Translations under genes and position numbers: made by a program | Source: Siphonodentalium dalli | Lineage: Eukaryota > Mollusca > Scaphopoda > Gadilida > Siphonodentaliidae | Length of the DNA stretch: 64,000 bases | Assembly: GCA_032622095.1 (NCBI GenBank) | Contig: CP136069.1 | Span: 52,002,760-52,066,759, forward strand | Direction: 5' to 3' | In this document: positions 44,501 to 52,869 of the stretch, piece by piece | Position numbering within the stretch: position 1 is the stretch's first letter | How the letters are laid out: each line of letters starts with the position of its first letter | Notes under the pieces: model-generated | Databases searched by the model: none | Seen by the model: only the letters and a program-made list of their open reading frames with translations | Told to the model about the DNA's origin: nothing

Positions 44501-44534
44501 TTGTAACACGCAATATTCGTGCACTGAACCTACC
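29412..44534 (-). CDS. Spliced gene for a protein with two tandem divergent homeodomains
   Basis: Minus-strand gene assembled from exons 42947-42809 (ATG at 42943), 38423-38244, 36915-36792, 32549-32399, 30787-30677 and 29515-29412 (stop TGA at 29414-29412), with a possible non-coding first exon ending at 44534. All splice sites are canonical. Phases fit at every junction except 36792 (phase 1) to 32549 (phase 0), so at least one exon between them is missing here. Homeodomain 1 is about residues 7-57 (GLSIKSIK, then KWIKNHKKA). Homeodomain 2 is about residues 66-118 (LSVEQIK, then TWIKNKNRD). Both have W and N of helix 3 as W-I-K-N instead of the usual W-F-x-N, and both are split by a phase-0 intron just before that W. 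The C-terminal exons show an unnamed block (VGLVRYIMNSKF, GRRFPYQDF, VVGFPGCIN). A nuclear DNA-binding role is inferred from the homeodomains only; two divergent homeodomains recall HDX, but orthology is not claimed. Confidence 0.72.
29590..30090 (+). repeat. Tandem core repeats with GAGTTATGCCCCTTTT signature
   Basis: Three units of about 130-190 bp carry GGTATA.TAGTTTACCACCC, AAAATACAGATCAA, GAGTTATGCCCCTTTT and CGACTTAGATTTTACCTG. It is the same repeat superfamily as at 7960, 31850 and 47600. The region lies just left of the 30.6-kb exon. Confidence 0.75.
30677..30787 (-). CDS. Internal exon of the tandem-homeodomain gene
   Basis: 111 nt between the acceptor ACATATACAG and the donor GTGAGTATGA. 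It codes KEFPEIEEHGTIKKRASTVN, then KKRLVGLVRYIMNSKF. Phase 1 at both ends, so it fits both neighbours. Confidence 0.72.
31045..31384 (+). repeat. TTAA-flanked MITE F, full copy
   Basis: It starts AGTGATGTGAAACACTC and ends ATAATATGTCT, each next to TTAA. About 340 bp are shared with copies at 50341-50694 and 63550-63918 (minus strand), including GAGCGTAGTTCAGATG and AGAATGCTACATTCCCCC. No coding frame is shared. TTAA borders fit piggyBac-type target choice (inference). It lies in an intron of the homeodomain gene. Confidence 0.75.
31850..32165 (+). repeat. Tandem core repeats (two units)
   Basis: Two units of about 140-170 bp contain GTGAGTTTATCAG, ATACAG.TCAAGTTC, ATATGGG.TTGCTC and GTGGCCCTTTTT. 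Same superfamily as 29590. Confidence 0.7.
32399..32549 (-). CDS. Internal exon of the tandem-homeodomain gene
   Basis: 151 nt between the acceptor TACTTTTCGCAG and the donor GTATTTAGTA. It codes AEELESTGAEVGCLFLTADG, then DTLVQFLKNQQRLH and HMRSE. Starts in phase 0 and ends in phase 1. If unspliced it would end at a TAG directly after the donor. Confidence 0.68.
32893..33035. mobile_element. Palindromic Tc1/mariner-type MITE, copy A (left arm shortened)
   Basis: GGCTTGTTGCCATTCATTCG and its inverse around GAGAGCTTTCTGATGAATGG, then the long right arm ending GCATTACTGTA. It lies in an intron of the homeodomain gene. See the intact copy at 43514. Confidence 0.75.
33748..33779. repeat. Stem-loop heading the 33.8-36.1 kb array
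   Basis: TAGCTCAACTTTAC and GTAAAGTTTGAGCTA pair with one bulge. It is followed by TTTGTCGTCCGTCGTCTGTG, the same hairpin plus GTCC/GTCT order as in the other hairpin-headed elements. Confidence 0.8.
33848..36098 (+). repeat. Satellite array, about 154-170 bp unit, with higher-order pattern
   Basis: ATGGCCGCCAG, or a one-base variant of it, recurs about 14 times from 33962 to 36063, usually at 154-165 bp. Units carry GATCATCATGAAATTTGTCA, TGTAGATGGGAACGAGT, TTTTGGGGTCATTCGG and AGCACGGGCTACAGG. A variant unit ending GGATTTCAAAATT.AATCCA occurs at about 33962, 34444, 35089 and 35744, i.e. every 3, 4 and 4 units, giving a higher-order period of about 650 bp in the right half. The array fills part of an intron on the opposite strand; any coding frame in it is fortuitous. 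Confidence 0.9.
36792..36915 (-). CDS. Exon with helix 3 of homeodomain 2
   Basis: 124 nt between the acceptor TTTACTTGCAG and the donor GTGCAATATT. It codes TWIKNKNRDVRKQQGTN, then a tail with LTEWHVHASKFHNNP. It starts in phase 0, joining directly to EQIK of the preceding exon to complete homeodomain 2. A palindromic MITE begins only about 20 bp upstream of the acceptor. Confidence 0.72.
36938..37081. mobile_element. Palindromic Tc1/mariner-type MITE, copy B
   Basis: GTTGCCATTCATCGGAAAGC and its inverse flank GTTGAGAG. The right arm ends ATTACTGTA; the left outer arm is lost. Its left end is about 20 bp from the splice acceptor of the 36915 exon. Confidence 0.75.
37665..37775. repeat. Palindromic repeat of the ATATGCGAG family
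   Basis: It has imperfect arms with TATGTGCGAGTCTC and GAGACTTGCATATA, related to the inner hairpin at 38048-38116 and to copies at 49490-49680. Confidence 0.6.
37823..38169. mobile_element. MITE with TIR ATATGTGACCCGCCATATCA
   Basis: About 30 bp at 37823 are exactly inverted at 38140-38169. Further arms (TTTTTTACCCTGTGCCAATG on the left, its inverse at about 38112 on the right) continue the symmetry, and the interior contains a second palindrome. It lies in the intron between homeodomain exons, 75 bp from the donor at 38243. Confidence 0.8.
38048..38116. repeat. 69-bp hairpin, 33-bp arms with one mismatch, 3-base loop
   Basis: The left arm starts GCCAATGCATTCTCTTATAT and the right arm is its inverse; the loop is TAT. 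It lies inside the MITE at 37823-38169. Confidence 0.92.
38244..38423 (-). CDS. Exon joining homeodomain 1 (helix 3) to homeodomain 2 (helices 1-2)
   Basis: 180 nt (60 codons, phase 0 at both ends) between the acceptor TAATAATTTCAG and the donor GTAGCC. It starts KWIKNHKKALREKAEEN and ends KIEQLAEETSLSVEQIK. A 60-codon phase-0 exon about the length of one homeodomain invites duplication or loss without a frameshift. Confidence 0.78.
38771..40075. mobile_element. 1.3-kb TIR element with inverted internal minisatellite
   Basis: The left end GCATGAGGGTATCACCC is inverted at the right end (GGTGATACCCTCATGC). Just inside, AATTAACTGGTATTCAGG occurs near both ends. A 16-17 bp minisatellite TTCCGAAGGTTCACTA (about seven units, 39155-39262) is mirrored by CCTTCGGAATAGTGAA units at 39925-39998. 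The interior contains two copies of the 16-bp palindrome ACGACATATATGTCGT (39422-39437 and 39457-39472) and no coding frame. It is inserted in a hairpin-headed element. Confidence 0.75.
39155..39262 (+). repeat. Minisatellite TTCCGAAGGTTCACTA, about seven units
   Basis: 16-17 bp units alternate TATTCCG and AATCCG. Mirror-image units lie at 39925-39998 inside the same TIR element. Confidence 0.9.
40367..41830 (+). repeat. Hairpin-headed tandem element, several units
   Basis: A perfect 11-bp stem AGTCGAGTTTT / AAAACTCGACT (40367-40393) is followed by GAGGGACGGTGGGCGGGC and then repeated units of about 180 bp. The units carry GTTAGCGCGATAACTTCAAC, ATTTGGTATATAGGTGTC, AATATCTCGGACGAGTTCG and GAGTTATGGCCCTTAATTAG. 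Two further GACGAGGGA.GGTTGGCGG starts (about 41120 and 41270) suggest nested or tandem elements. It lies in the intron between homeodomain-gene exons. Confidence 0.75.
41960..42121. repeat. Right part of MITE G
   Basis: It matches 50170-50336 (ATTATTTTTGG.CAATTAATC, TTGTTGTTGGAATCTG) and ends GGATTGAGTACCT next to TTAA (42122-42125). The left part is missing or replaced. Confidence 0.65.
42193..42440 (+). repeat. Two-unit tandem repeat of about 138 bp
   Basis: ACGAGTTCGCAAACCA, then CCGGATATTTT, GAGTTATTGGACTTT and GACGTCACAGGGCT, occur twice. The block belongs to the broad GAGTTAT repeat superfamily. Confidence 0.7.
42809..42947 (-). CDS. First coding exon of the tandem-homeodomain gene
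   Basis: The acceptor CTATTTTTCAG is followed by AAAAATGACT. The ATG at 42943 is four bases inside the exon and is taken as the start (MTTCIQDFETLLVERF). It ends LSGETGLSIKSIK at the donor GTATGATTAT, phase 0. Translation could instead enter from an upstream coding exon in phase 2, but none was seen. Confidence 0.68.
43060..44250. repeat. Tandem duplication with GCTTAAGCGCAAAT minisatellite
   Basis: CCCATGATAATATACTATGA plus ATGGACTC.ATCATTCACA occurs at about 43120 and 44050; CCCCAGTAACCCC and CCATGGAAAT.ATATA.ATCT occur at about 43458 and 43870. A minisatellite of AAATATTTGCGCTTAAGCTC units (about 20 bp) occupies 43205-43345 and returns degenerate at 44113-44215. The MITE at 43514 has inserted in the first unit. 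Confidence 0.75.
43514..43734. mobile_element. Palindromic Tc1/mariner-type MITE, copy C (intact, 221 bp)
   Basis: Almost perfectly palindromic about 43624: the left arm runs TACAGTAACGCCC, TTTAACCACAGCAGAATTAT, GGAAATATGGCTTGTTGCCA, and the right arm mirrors it. The ends are TA + CAGTAACGCCC, with the TA as likely target duplication. CAGT ends and TA choice fit the Tc1/mariner superfamily. Five copies occur in this window. Confidence 0.88.
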
Positions 44535-44700
44535 TATAAAACAAGTTAAAGCTAGCTTATGATAGAATTATGAGACGTAGGGCTATATTGTTTGTTTTCA
44601 AGGTCGCATAAAACGCTCTCCATAGATTTTCCCAACGTGGTCCAGCTCTTTACGTCACAAAGCTTCCGGGAGTTGGGACGTCAATTACAATGCTATTTTA
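44530..44700 (-). promoter_or_regulatory. Candidate promoter and non-coding first exon of the tandem-homeodomain gene
   Basis: On the minus strand, TGACGTCCCAACTCCCGGAA and GTGACGTAAAG combine two CRE/ATF-like cores with an ETS-like CCGGAA, a mix typical of TATA-less promoters. A possible donor TTTATAG/GTAGGTTC follows at 44534. It lies 1.6 kb upstream of the exon that opens with the ATG. It is a locally GC-richer island in AT-rich DNA. A plus-strand or bidirectional promoter is also possible. Confidence 0.35.
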
Positions 44701-45130
44701 AGCATTGTACATAAAGTATAATACCAATCTACTAGAGATTTATATATAAATGACGATCGCTAACGTTACTATTACGATTTAATATTTTTGCAGTGTGATA
44801 AAGCAAAATTTGATCTAATTGGCCTTGTGATATATTTATATCTTAAAATGTGATATTCTTCCATGCACTTTCGCTTACCAACTGCGTATCTATAGACGCT
44901 ATTTCATTAATCAGGAAGTAATAAGAGTGTCAGTGATGCTAATTAACTGTTAAATTAAAAGTTAAGACAGAGTTTGAGTAAACAATTGCTCGGAAAGGAA
45001 GCGTACCAACATAACCACCTTACATTAGACACACTGCATGCATGTCGAGAAGTCCGTTTTCTATGTTTTAAGTATTTACGACAGTTGTATTTCGGTACGT
45101 GACCTGGCGATTTACAATATTTTAGTAGAT

Positions 45131-45371
45131 CGTGCATGCATGAGGCCCCCACCCCTCCCCCTGGAATACGGGATACCAGTTTAACAGCCATCCCGCAGTG
45201 TCCACGTCCAAAATGATCTAAAATGACGATGATCGACGATCTGTATATTTTTGGAATACCCGAATACCTCCTAACAGAGGGACCGGAATACGGCGTAGGC
45301 CTAGCTATATCTCATAACAGGGCATTGAATACGGCGTACGAAAGTGGGGTGGGGGCCTCTGCATGGCATGA
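45131..45371. repeat. Inverted-repeat element with GAGGCCCCCACCCC arms
   Basis: GCATGCATGAGGCCCCCACC at about 45131 is inverted as GGGGTGGGGGCCTCTGCATG ending near 45371. Internal GGAATACGG words repeat. About 240 bp, MITE-like. Confidence 0.5.
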
Positions 45372-46690
45372 GTCTTTATTCTGTCATAGTTTCTGACTAA
45401 TTACGCCCGCATGGATATATTCCACCATGTATAGGCAATTTTAATACAATACCTGGAAACTTATCGACGTTGCACACATGACAGTGAAGTGCATAATATT
45501 GAGAATAAAACAAAAATGCAGGTAATTTATTGCTTATAAATACTATGTTATAGTTGATTATTATATAACCTGCTAGTTATAAATCATTGAATGTATCAAT
45601 ATTTTAGGCTACATCACTGTAGCCTGTAGGTCTACCTACATTATACTCTATGTGGTTTAGGTTAGGCGTAGGCCTACCGGTACGTGAAGGTCCCCATTAA
45701 ACTTGCACGATTTAAGTAAATGACGTTTACGCGATTAAGTCATCCAGGCCAGAATAGAGATAACTGACATGACCCAGAGATTTATTTCTATAGCATAGGC
45801 ATGCATTTGGCCATCTGGAATGGTAAAGTGAAATAACCAGGTCGCACGTTGTCACGTACGTGCCAACCCGGGGTTCCACTAAAATATCGGGACTATACAA
45901 CGGATGTATATATATGCATACGTGTGCACGATCACGTACATACACCCCACACACACACGCCCACACTCTGACACACATACACAGATATATAGGGCTTAAT
46001 TACTGGGGCTGAAGGGGACCACTCTTAACTAAAACAAAAAGAATACTGATCGAAGAGAGGACGTACACGTTTTGAAAATGTCACACTGATCAAAGGGGAT
46101 ATATAGGGTAGGCGCCTAGTTGTATATATATATCGCCCATATTCATCAGCAGTTTGTTTTCAGTTCATTATCGTAACGTAATTAATTATTTCCGAACAGA
46201 AATCGTGGCAAATGGGATAACTAAACATTTCGAAAAAGATTTCAAAACCTGTGTACGCTTTGATAGCACATTTTCGAAACCTGTGTATGCATGCTACCCT
46301 TTGAACAGCACTTTTGTTTTTGGTCAGAATGACCAACCCCTTTCAGCCATACCGAGATAGTAGGCCATATGTGCCTCGATCCATACAAATCTGATGAATT
46401 TGTATATAGCTCTCCTCTATGAAATAGTTGGCTCTACCCGGCTCGACATGCCATCACGCGATCGTCGATCGAGGCCAACTGAAGGCTTGCAGATATCGCC
46501 TGCTAGTACTATCATATGTGTACATGCAGACAAAGTCACCGTGATTGATCGAGTTGGATGCGCAGTTAATTAACCGTGACAATACAAGCATATAATTATG
46601 TATTCGAGTTCACAATCGTATCTATCGTATTTAACAACAACAAATTATGGATTGTGATGGGATATCGAACTATACGGTGGATATCGCTCG
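45372..46690. other. Intergenic DNA, no gene recognised
   Basis: A CA-rich imperfect dinucleotide tract lies at about 45935-45985. No exon, hairpin element or RNA gene was recognised. Confidence 0.4.
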
Positions 46691-46759
46691 CAGCTTCATA
46701 CAAGAGATTAAAAAATAAGGGGGGGGGGGTGATTGTTGGACTGTTTTGCATTCTGTCCG

Positions 46760-49020
46760 CCGGGGCATGCGCACATCTATCCTTCCGTCCGATGTCTGTT
46801 CTCAATAAAATATGGTTGAATGTTTTTAAAATGCTATGAGGACATGGAATTTTCAATCGTTCTGGTTGGGTTTTTCTGTTATTCCTCTTTGTTTATCTGG
46901 AAATGTTGCTTTTAGTCCGTCCGATTTTTGTTCAGGTCACAACTTGAACAGTAGTGCTTGGATCTCAATGAAATTGGGCCCGGGTATGGATATTCACTAC
47001 TATGAGGACATGCAATGGCGTGTTCAAGCATTATACCCCCCGCAACGAAGTTAAGGGGGTATACTGGAGTAAGCTTGTCCGTCCGTCGTCCGTCCGTGGA
47101 CACAAATTTGTCCGGAGTTTTTCTCAGTCGTTTTTTGATCAATTTCCGTGAAACTTGGCACAGGCATCAACCACCATGGGAACCTGTGTACCTGCGATTG
47201 TGACGCCTGTCGGACTTTTTTTGGTGGAGTTATTCCCCCTTTTTCGACTTAGAAATGTTTTGCAACATGCATAATTTTGACCGAGCTTTTATTCCTACCT
47301 TTTTTAGGTCAATTTTGTTTTAACTTGGCACATACATTTAGTACCATGGGAACCTGTGCACCTGCGATTATGACGTCTGTCCGACTTTTTTTGGTGGAGT
47401 TATCCCCCTTTTTCGACTTAGAATTTTTTTTGCAACATGCCTATAATTTTGTCCGAGCTTTTATTTCTACATTTTTAGGTCAATGTTTTTTAATCTTGGC
47501 ACTGATATTTAGTACCATGAGAAACTGTGCACCTGCGATTATGATGTCTGTCCGACTTTTTTGTGGTGTTATTCCCCTTGATGGCTCCCATCTAGAGGTC
47601 GGATTTGGTTTCCGATCGATAACTCCAGTTTTGATTATTTGATCTGAACCAAAGTTGGTATGTGTATTTCCCAGCTAAAGATACAGGCCAAGTTCGAATA
47701 TGGGTTCCGTCCAATTATTTTTACATGAGTTACGGCCCTTTTTGTCCGCCGACCAACGGGTTCGGAGGACTATTATAATCAGCCTGTGCATCCGTCCGTC
47801 CGTCCGAGGTTTCCGGATGATAACTTTAGTTAGAGTGAACCAAATTAAAAATTTGGCATGTGGGTTTACTAGCAGAAAAGACAGCTCAAGTTTGAATTCT
47901 GGGTCCGTCCGCCAATTTTCACCAGAGTTATGCCCCTTCACCAGAGTTATGCCCCTTTTTCGACTTATAATTTGACCGTCTGTTAACATTTTTGGTTTCC
48001 GACTGATAACTCCAGTTTGGATTATTTGATCTGAACCAAAGTTGGTATGTGTATTTCCCAGCTAAAGATACAGGTCAAGTTCGAATATGGGTTCTGTCCA
48101 ATTATTTTTACATGAGTTACGGCCCTTTTTCGACTTAGAATTTTACCGTCTGTTAACATTTTTGGTTTCCGACCGATAACTCCAGTTTGGATTATTTGAT
48201 CTGAACCACAGTTGGTATGTGTATTTCCCAGCTAAAGATACAGGCCAAGTTCGAATATGCCATGCCAATTTTTATGCGCAAACAACGGTCGTATCAAGCC
48301 AACACTTAGAGGCGGACATGAGGTCTACCGACCTTTTATTCGACTTAGAACTTTTTTGCAATTTTGTCCGAGCTTTTATTCCTACATTTTTCGGTCAATA
48401 GATTACGGTTAGGTTTGTGTACCTGCAATGGGAACTGTTGTTTTATTATTTTAACTAAATGTTTACTGACATGTGAAACATCTTAGTATTTTAAAAACAC
48501 GGGGAGGGGGGGGGGATTCTTAGTCCCATTGGGACAGTCACACCTCTAGTTGCGTTTGGATTCCCCGTTCTAGAGTTATTCATCTTTGTTTATCTAGAAA
48601 TGCTGGCTATTTGTCTGTCAGAGCTGATGTCGACTCCACCACCGGTTGTGGGATCTTAATGAAATTTGGTATTAATGTTCACTACTACGAGGACATTCGA
48701 TGGGGTACTCAATAGATTTTTTTGAGTTTTCCGTTCTTGAGTTATTTATCTTTGTTAACTGAAAAAAAAAATTCTTATGAGGAGATATCTCATTCAAAGG
48801 TTGTCAGATCTTCATGAAATTTGTTACCGATGTTCACATTTATGGGGAAATTCAATGGAGTGGTCAATCGTTTTGTTCTGGTTTTTCGTTCCAGACTTTA
48901 CTCATCTTTGTTTATCTGAAAACGCTGATTTTTGTGTCTCCGTCATTGATAATAGGTATTCCCACACTAGGCAGTGTGCTACATTGGGGTTATGCAGCGC
49001 TGACAGTCCATAGAATTTGT
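46760..49020 (+). repeat. Tandem units of about 165 bp, interrupted by a hairpin-headed element
   Basis: Units with ACTACTATGAGGACAT.CAA, GTTCATCTTTGTTTATCTG and GGATCT.AATGAAATT occur at 46760-47031 and again at 48555-49020. The element 47032-48553 lies between them. The join of the two flanks resembles an uninterrupted unit (TTCAAGCAT then TTGCGTTTGGA), supporting insertion. Confidence 0.65.
47032..48553 (+). mobile_element. INE-1/Helentron-associated-like element K, long copy
   Basis: It starts with the stem TATACCCCC / GGGGGTATA (47032-47063), then GTCCGTCCGTCGTCCGTCCG, then ACAAATTTGTCCGGAG and tandem units with GTGCACCTGCGATTATGACG and TTTTTCGACTTAGAA. It ends with the mini-hairpin GTCCCATTGGGAC, ten bases and CTAG before T. 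The 5' ATACCC..GGGTAT stem, the GTCC run and a hairpin about 10 nt before CTAG are as in Drosophila INE-1/DINE-1 and Helitron-type 3' ends. A second hairpin plus (GTCC)n at 47744-47810 lies in an insertion of another family (about 47585-48335). Confidence 0.65.
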
Positions 49021-49489
49021 GCTATTTCTAGAGATTAAATAAAGATAGTTTTTCACATTTAGCATTTATATATATACCTTTATTTCCTCCATAATACATA
49101 GAGCTCACATTTTGAATTTCAATAAACAAAAACATGGTACAAGGAAATAATTATTTACAAACATTTAACATTTTGGGCTGAAGTTTGTTTTGGAAAACCA
49201 GATCATTGTAAATAAAAGCTATTCCCAAACATCAGACTTGCTCCTTTAACGACATTGGTCATCTCCAGATACCACACTGTTGCTTTCGCTTGTCTATTTT
49301 TGTGAATATTATTGTGAAAGTCAAGACTTCGTATGGTGGGTTCAGCTTAGAAGTTGGTGTAAATTGATCAGTACATGTTATATTTACATCATAAACTTAA
49401 TCCTCTTCTGACAACCTCTAGTGGGCACATACTTTTATAAATTAACACTTTCATTGTGACTGGAGTTGCGCTGGTGCAGCATTAAAGAT

Positions 49490-49680
49490 CATGTGCCAGT
49501 GCATCAATTATCTTATATATGTGAGTCTCCCATATGGAGCCTCGCATATATTAGAGAATGCACTGGCTTACAATGTCAAGGTAAATTTTGTTTGGCCAAT
49601 ATGTTCTCTTCTCCATATGGGATACTAGCATATATGAGAGAATGCATTGGCACAGGGTTTTTGCAAAATTTCAGGTAGCT
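49490..49680. repeat. Two palindromic repeats of the ATATGCGAG family
   Basis: CAGTGCATCAATTATCTTAT is followed by its inverse ending GAGAATGCACTGG (49498-49567); a second, less regular copy is at about 49598-49652. They are related to the hairpin at 38048. Confidence 0.7.
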
Positions 49681-49950
49681 CCAGTCATGGAAGGATTAAT
49701 GTTGTATATTTTTGTTGGTCCTCATTTGATAGATACAATTTATGCATTAATGGGTGTAAAAAAATATCTAATCAGCTATGGTTTGCAGAATGGGGAAATC
49801 ATATTTTGAAGTGAAAAATAAGATGTTCACACAAATTTATTCCAAATGAATATCATTATATTATAACTGGAAGCATATAACCTGTACACCTAATCATTTG
49901 ATTTTATACAATGTGACTGATAAATGGAACAATATTCAACTTCATATTAA

Positions 49951-50336
49951 AGGTACTCAATCCGATAAAACTCCTCTCAATTACTATTTCAATGGCTTCG
50001 GGTGTCAAAAATATTTGATTCGAGTCGAGGAAACAACCCATCAAAGCTGAGATTTATTAGATATCGATTTTAGAAATCTATTATTTTTCATCATCGGGAA
50101 TACTTTCTGTCCCAGAAGTTTACCGAAAAAGCCGACCGACATACTCTCGATACTAAATTCCATTGAACAAAATGTTGCTATACAACACATTTTGGGCAAT
50201 TATATACGATAGTTCACAGTCGTTAGCATTATTTTTGGATAATTAATCGATTCTGATAACTAAAGTGACCTTTGATAAAAAAAATTTGTTGTTGGAATCT
50301 GTTGAGATGGGGACCCTCTGATCTGATTGAGTACCT
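49951..50336. mobile_element. MITE G with AGGTACTCAATC ends, TTAA target
   Basis: It starts AGGTACTCAATCC after TTAA (49947-49950) and ends GATTGAGTACCT before TTAA (50337-50340). 386 bp, no coding frame. Related copies: 41960-42121, 58148-58500 and 60787-61180. A TTAA duplication is the piggyBac hallmark, but the ends are not CCC, so the family is open. Confidence 0.8.
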
Positions 50337-50340
50337 TTAA

Positions 50341-50694
50341 AGTAATGTTAAACACTCAAGTAGGGTGATCAAATAGATATGGTGGATAATATCTTCCTCA
50401 AAGTAGTTATATTTTACAAATATTATATCCAAATTGACAACACACCGCCTTTCTTATATATTAATGAAATGCAGTTTAACTCTTTATGGCTTAATCATTT
50501 TGCCAACCCAAATTTGGAAGTAAATATTTACATTTGAGCGTAGTTCAGACGATGTTTTCTTTGGAATGATACAATCGATTTGCTTCTGATTTTCAGTTAT
50601 ATTAGTAGAATGGTACATTCCCCCCTGATGACATGGTGCCTGAATGATAATAACTTACTATTTTTACATACCCGAACAAGTGTATAATATGTCT
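50341..50694 (+). mobile_element. MITE F, full copy, adjacent to MITE G
   Basis: It starts AGTAATGTTAAACACTC after TTAA (50337-50340) and ends ATAATATGTCT before TTAA (50695-50698). It shares the middle TTAA with MITE G. About 350 bp similar to 31045-31384. Confidence 0.78.
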
Positions 50695-50877
50695 TTAAGA
50701 TGGAGATGCACGTTTTGCATAAATACAGCCAAATATGGCAAGACATTTTCAACAAATTATTTCTCTGGATCTATCTGGCGAAATTTTTTGAATTTCACAT
50801 ATCTTCATTGTATGTAGAATCTGAGCAGTTATTAAGAGACAACATTGAAAATATTATTTTCTTTGTTGTCCCTTTAG

Positions 50878-50996
50878 GTACCATACCAAGAACAGCTAGA
50901 GTAATTAATAATTTAACACAAAACTCCAATCATCAAACAGCTTATTGTCTTGGCTCTATGAGAGGAGGCTTCATTTGTATCATAATTTGGAGTTAG
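50878..50996 (+). CDS. Possible terminal coding exon, unidentified
   Basis: The strong acceptor TTTCTTTGTTGTCCCTTTAG precedes a frame of about 39 codons (TIPRTARVINNLTQNSNHQT, then YCLGSMRGGF) to TAG. Evidence is the acceptor and composition only. No partner exon was found, and the frame is also open 5' of the acceptor. Confidence 0.2.
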
Positions 50997-51139
50997 ATTT
51001 TTAATTGCATAATATAGTGTCATACCCCCATATATTATAATGAAGAATAAAGCAGTCAGAAATATTCCAGCCCAATGAAAACATCTGTTGATATGCAGTG
51101 TGGTCCACTCAAGCAGGGAGCAATCAATAGAATTTAGGC

Positions 51140-52869
51140 CACAGAGCCGTAATTTCGCTAAAATCCGGATTGAGAATCCAAAGCCGATTACGGGGGGCGG
51201 AGCTAATTTCGGATTCTAGGTCAGATTTTGAAATCCACGTGGTCTCCGAAACTCTCCCCCAGCGTCAAACATGGCTCATGTATTTGACACAAGTATCATT
51301 TGTATCTTATATTTATAAAGTGCATGTTTGTTGTGAAAGTCATGCTGTTCTTCTATGTGTGTATACACGGCACATAATTTGCTGCCAATCCGACTTAATC
51401 GCATCTTTTTTTCAAGTTAAAGTGTGTTTATTGATGATGGCAAGCATATCTAAACATGACAGCTCTAGGCCTCCTGAATCAAATTCCGAAGATGTTGTGA
51501 AGAACACACGGAACTTGTCAGTTGAACAGGGACGTGACGACAGGGGTTGATTGGGTGTCTCGACCCCCACCCCGAACTTTGGTACAATTTGCTAAGCTGT
51601 GCAGTCATTCATACGTGAGGAAAATCAGGATTATTTTGACTAACTGTTTCAAATAATGATACGTACAAGCCAACAAACGCAACAAACAAACCCGATTTTA
51701 AATAAATACATATACAAACTTATGACTAACTCGAGAGAGGGGGGTGTCCAGTGATCTGTATATATTTTCAACTTGTTTTGGTAGTCATGTTGCTTTGCCA
51801 TTACTAATTATTTATTTTTTCAGTGTAATAACATATGGGAGAGGGGGGTACCCTTAAGTGAGTCAGTACTTGTCCCCCAATTCCTTTGTATGTATAAACA
51901 AATGTATGTGTTATATATCATGTGTTATCTAAATTTGACATATATTTGAAATAAATATATCTAAACTAAACTTTGGTACATTCCAGCAGTCGGAAATTTC
52001 ATGCATGACACAACATTAGTTGGACATTAATTTGACACCATATATAGGTTGGCATTGTTCTCATTGTTTGAGGGGAGTGCAGTTGGCCGGAAATTTGAGG
52101 AAACTTCTAGCCACGTCCCTAGAACATGTGTCTGTTGTCTATACAGAGACTATTGCGCAAAACGACTGCATTTAACGAAACAAAACATGTTAAAATTGCT
52201 ATAACTTTAAGACTAGATGATAGTACATACGTGTATCTGATAATCCATCGATACCATATAATCCTACTATTTCTTGAATAAGAAGAAACATTATAATAAC
52301 GAACACAGCAGAAGACATATCCATGCAGGTTCATATGAATTCGGTCAATGGTGACGTATCCGCCGAATTCGAAATCGACATGCGTTCGGGCGGTATTTTA
52401 AGGATGGAATTATGAAATGGACATATGAAAGTGACAATCAACAATGATTTGCCATCAACCGAAGTGCTCCCCCAGCGTTACTATCAATAGCGTTATTATT
52501 TGGCTAATTTCAGTAATATTCTCCCAGTTTACATTCAATAAAACAAATTTGTCTCCGCATTTAAAATTCTTTGATATAGATCGTTTATATTCTGCAATAA
52601 TTTTTACACAAGAGACGGATTCTTATGTTTTATTGTGTTTTTAAACTCTGAGGTGGCGGAATCTCGGTTTGTTTACATTACGAACATTTGAGTCCGTAAT
52701 CGGAATCCGAATCCAAATCGGATTACCACGAAATTAGGATTACGGTCTGTTCGTTTACTGATTCTGCAAATTTGTGGTCTGTTCTTTTGCCGAACCAAGT
52801 CGTACGGGGACCAATCTGTAATCTGGATCCAGAATCTGAAACGGATTTTAGCGAAATAACGCCTCTGTG
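51140..52869. mobile_element. 1.73-kb TIR element with CACAGAG..TTTCGCTAAAATCCG ends
   Basis: CACAGAGCCGTAATTTCGCT at 51140 is inverted at the right end (AGCGAAATAACGCCTCTGTG, 52850-52869). The arms are about 28 bp with three mismatches, followed by shared GATTACGG/GAATCC words in both flanks. No transposase frame was recognised; frames at 51170-51550 and 52444-52644 are not supported. Inside, CAGGGACGTG at about 51528 and CACGTCCCTAG at about 52110 may be the ends of a nested hAT-like element. No clear target duplication. Confidence 0.65.

Noticed and set aside
44955-45191. 78-residue minus-strand frame as first coding exon
   Set aside because: No splice donor in a phase compatible with 42947 and no protein-like conservation pattern.
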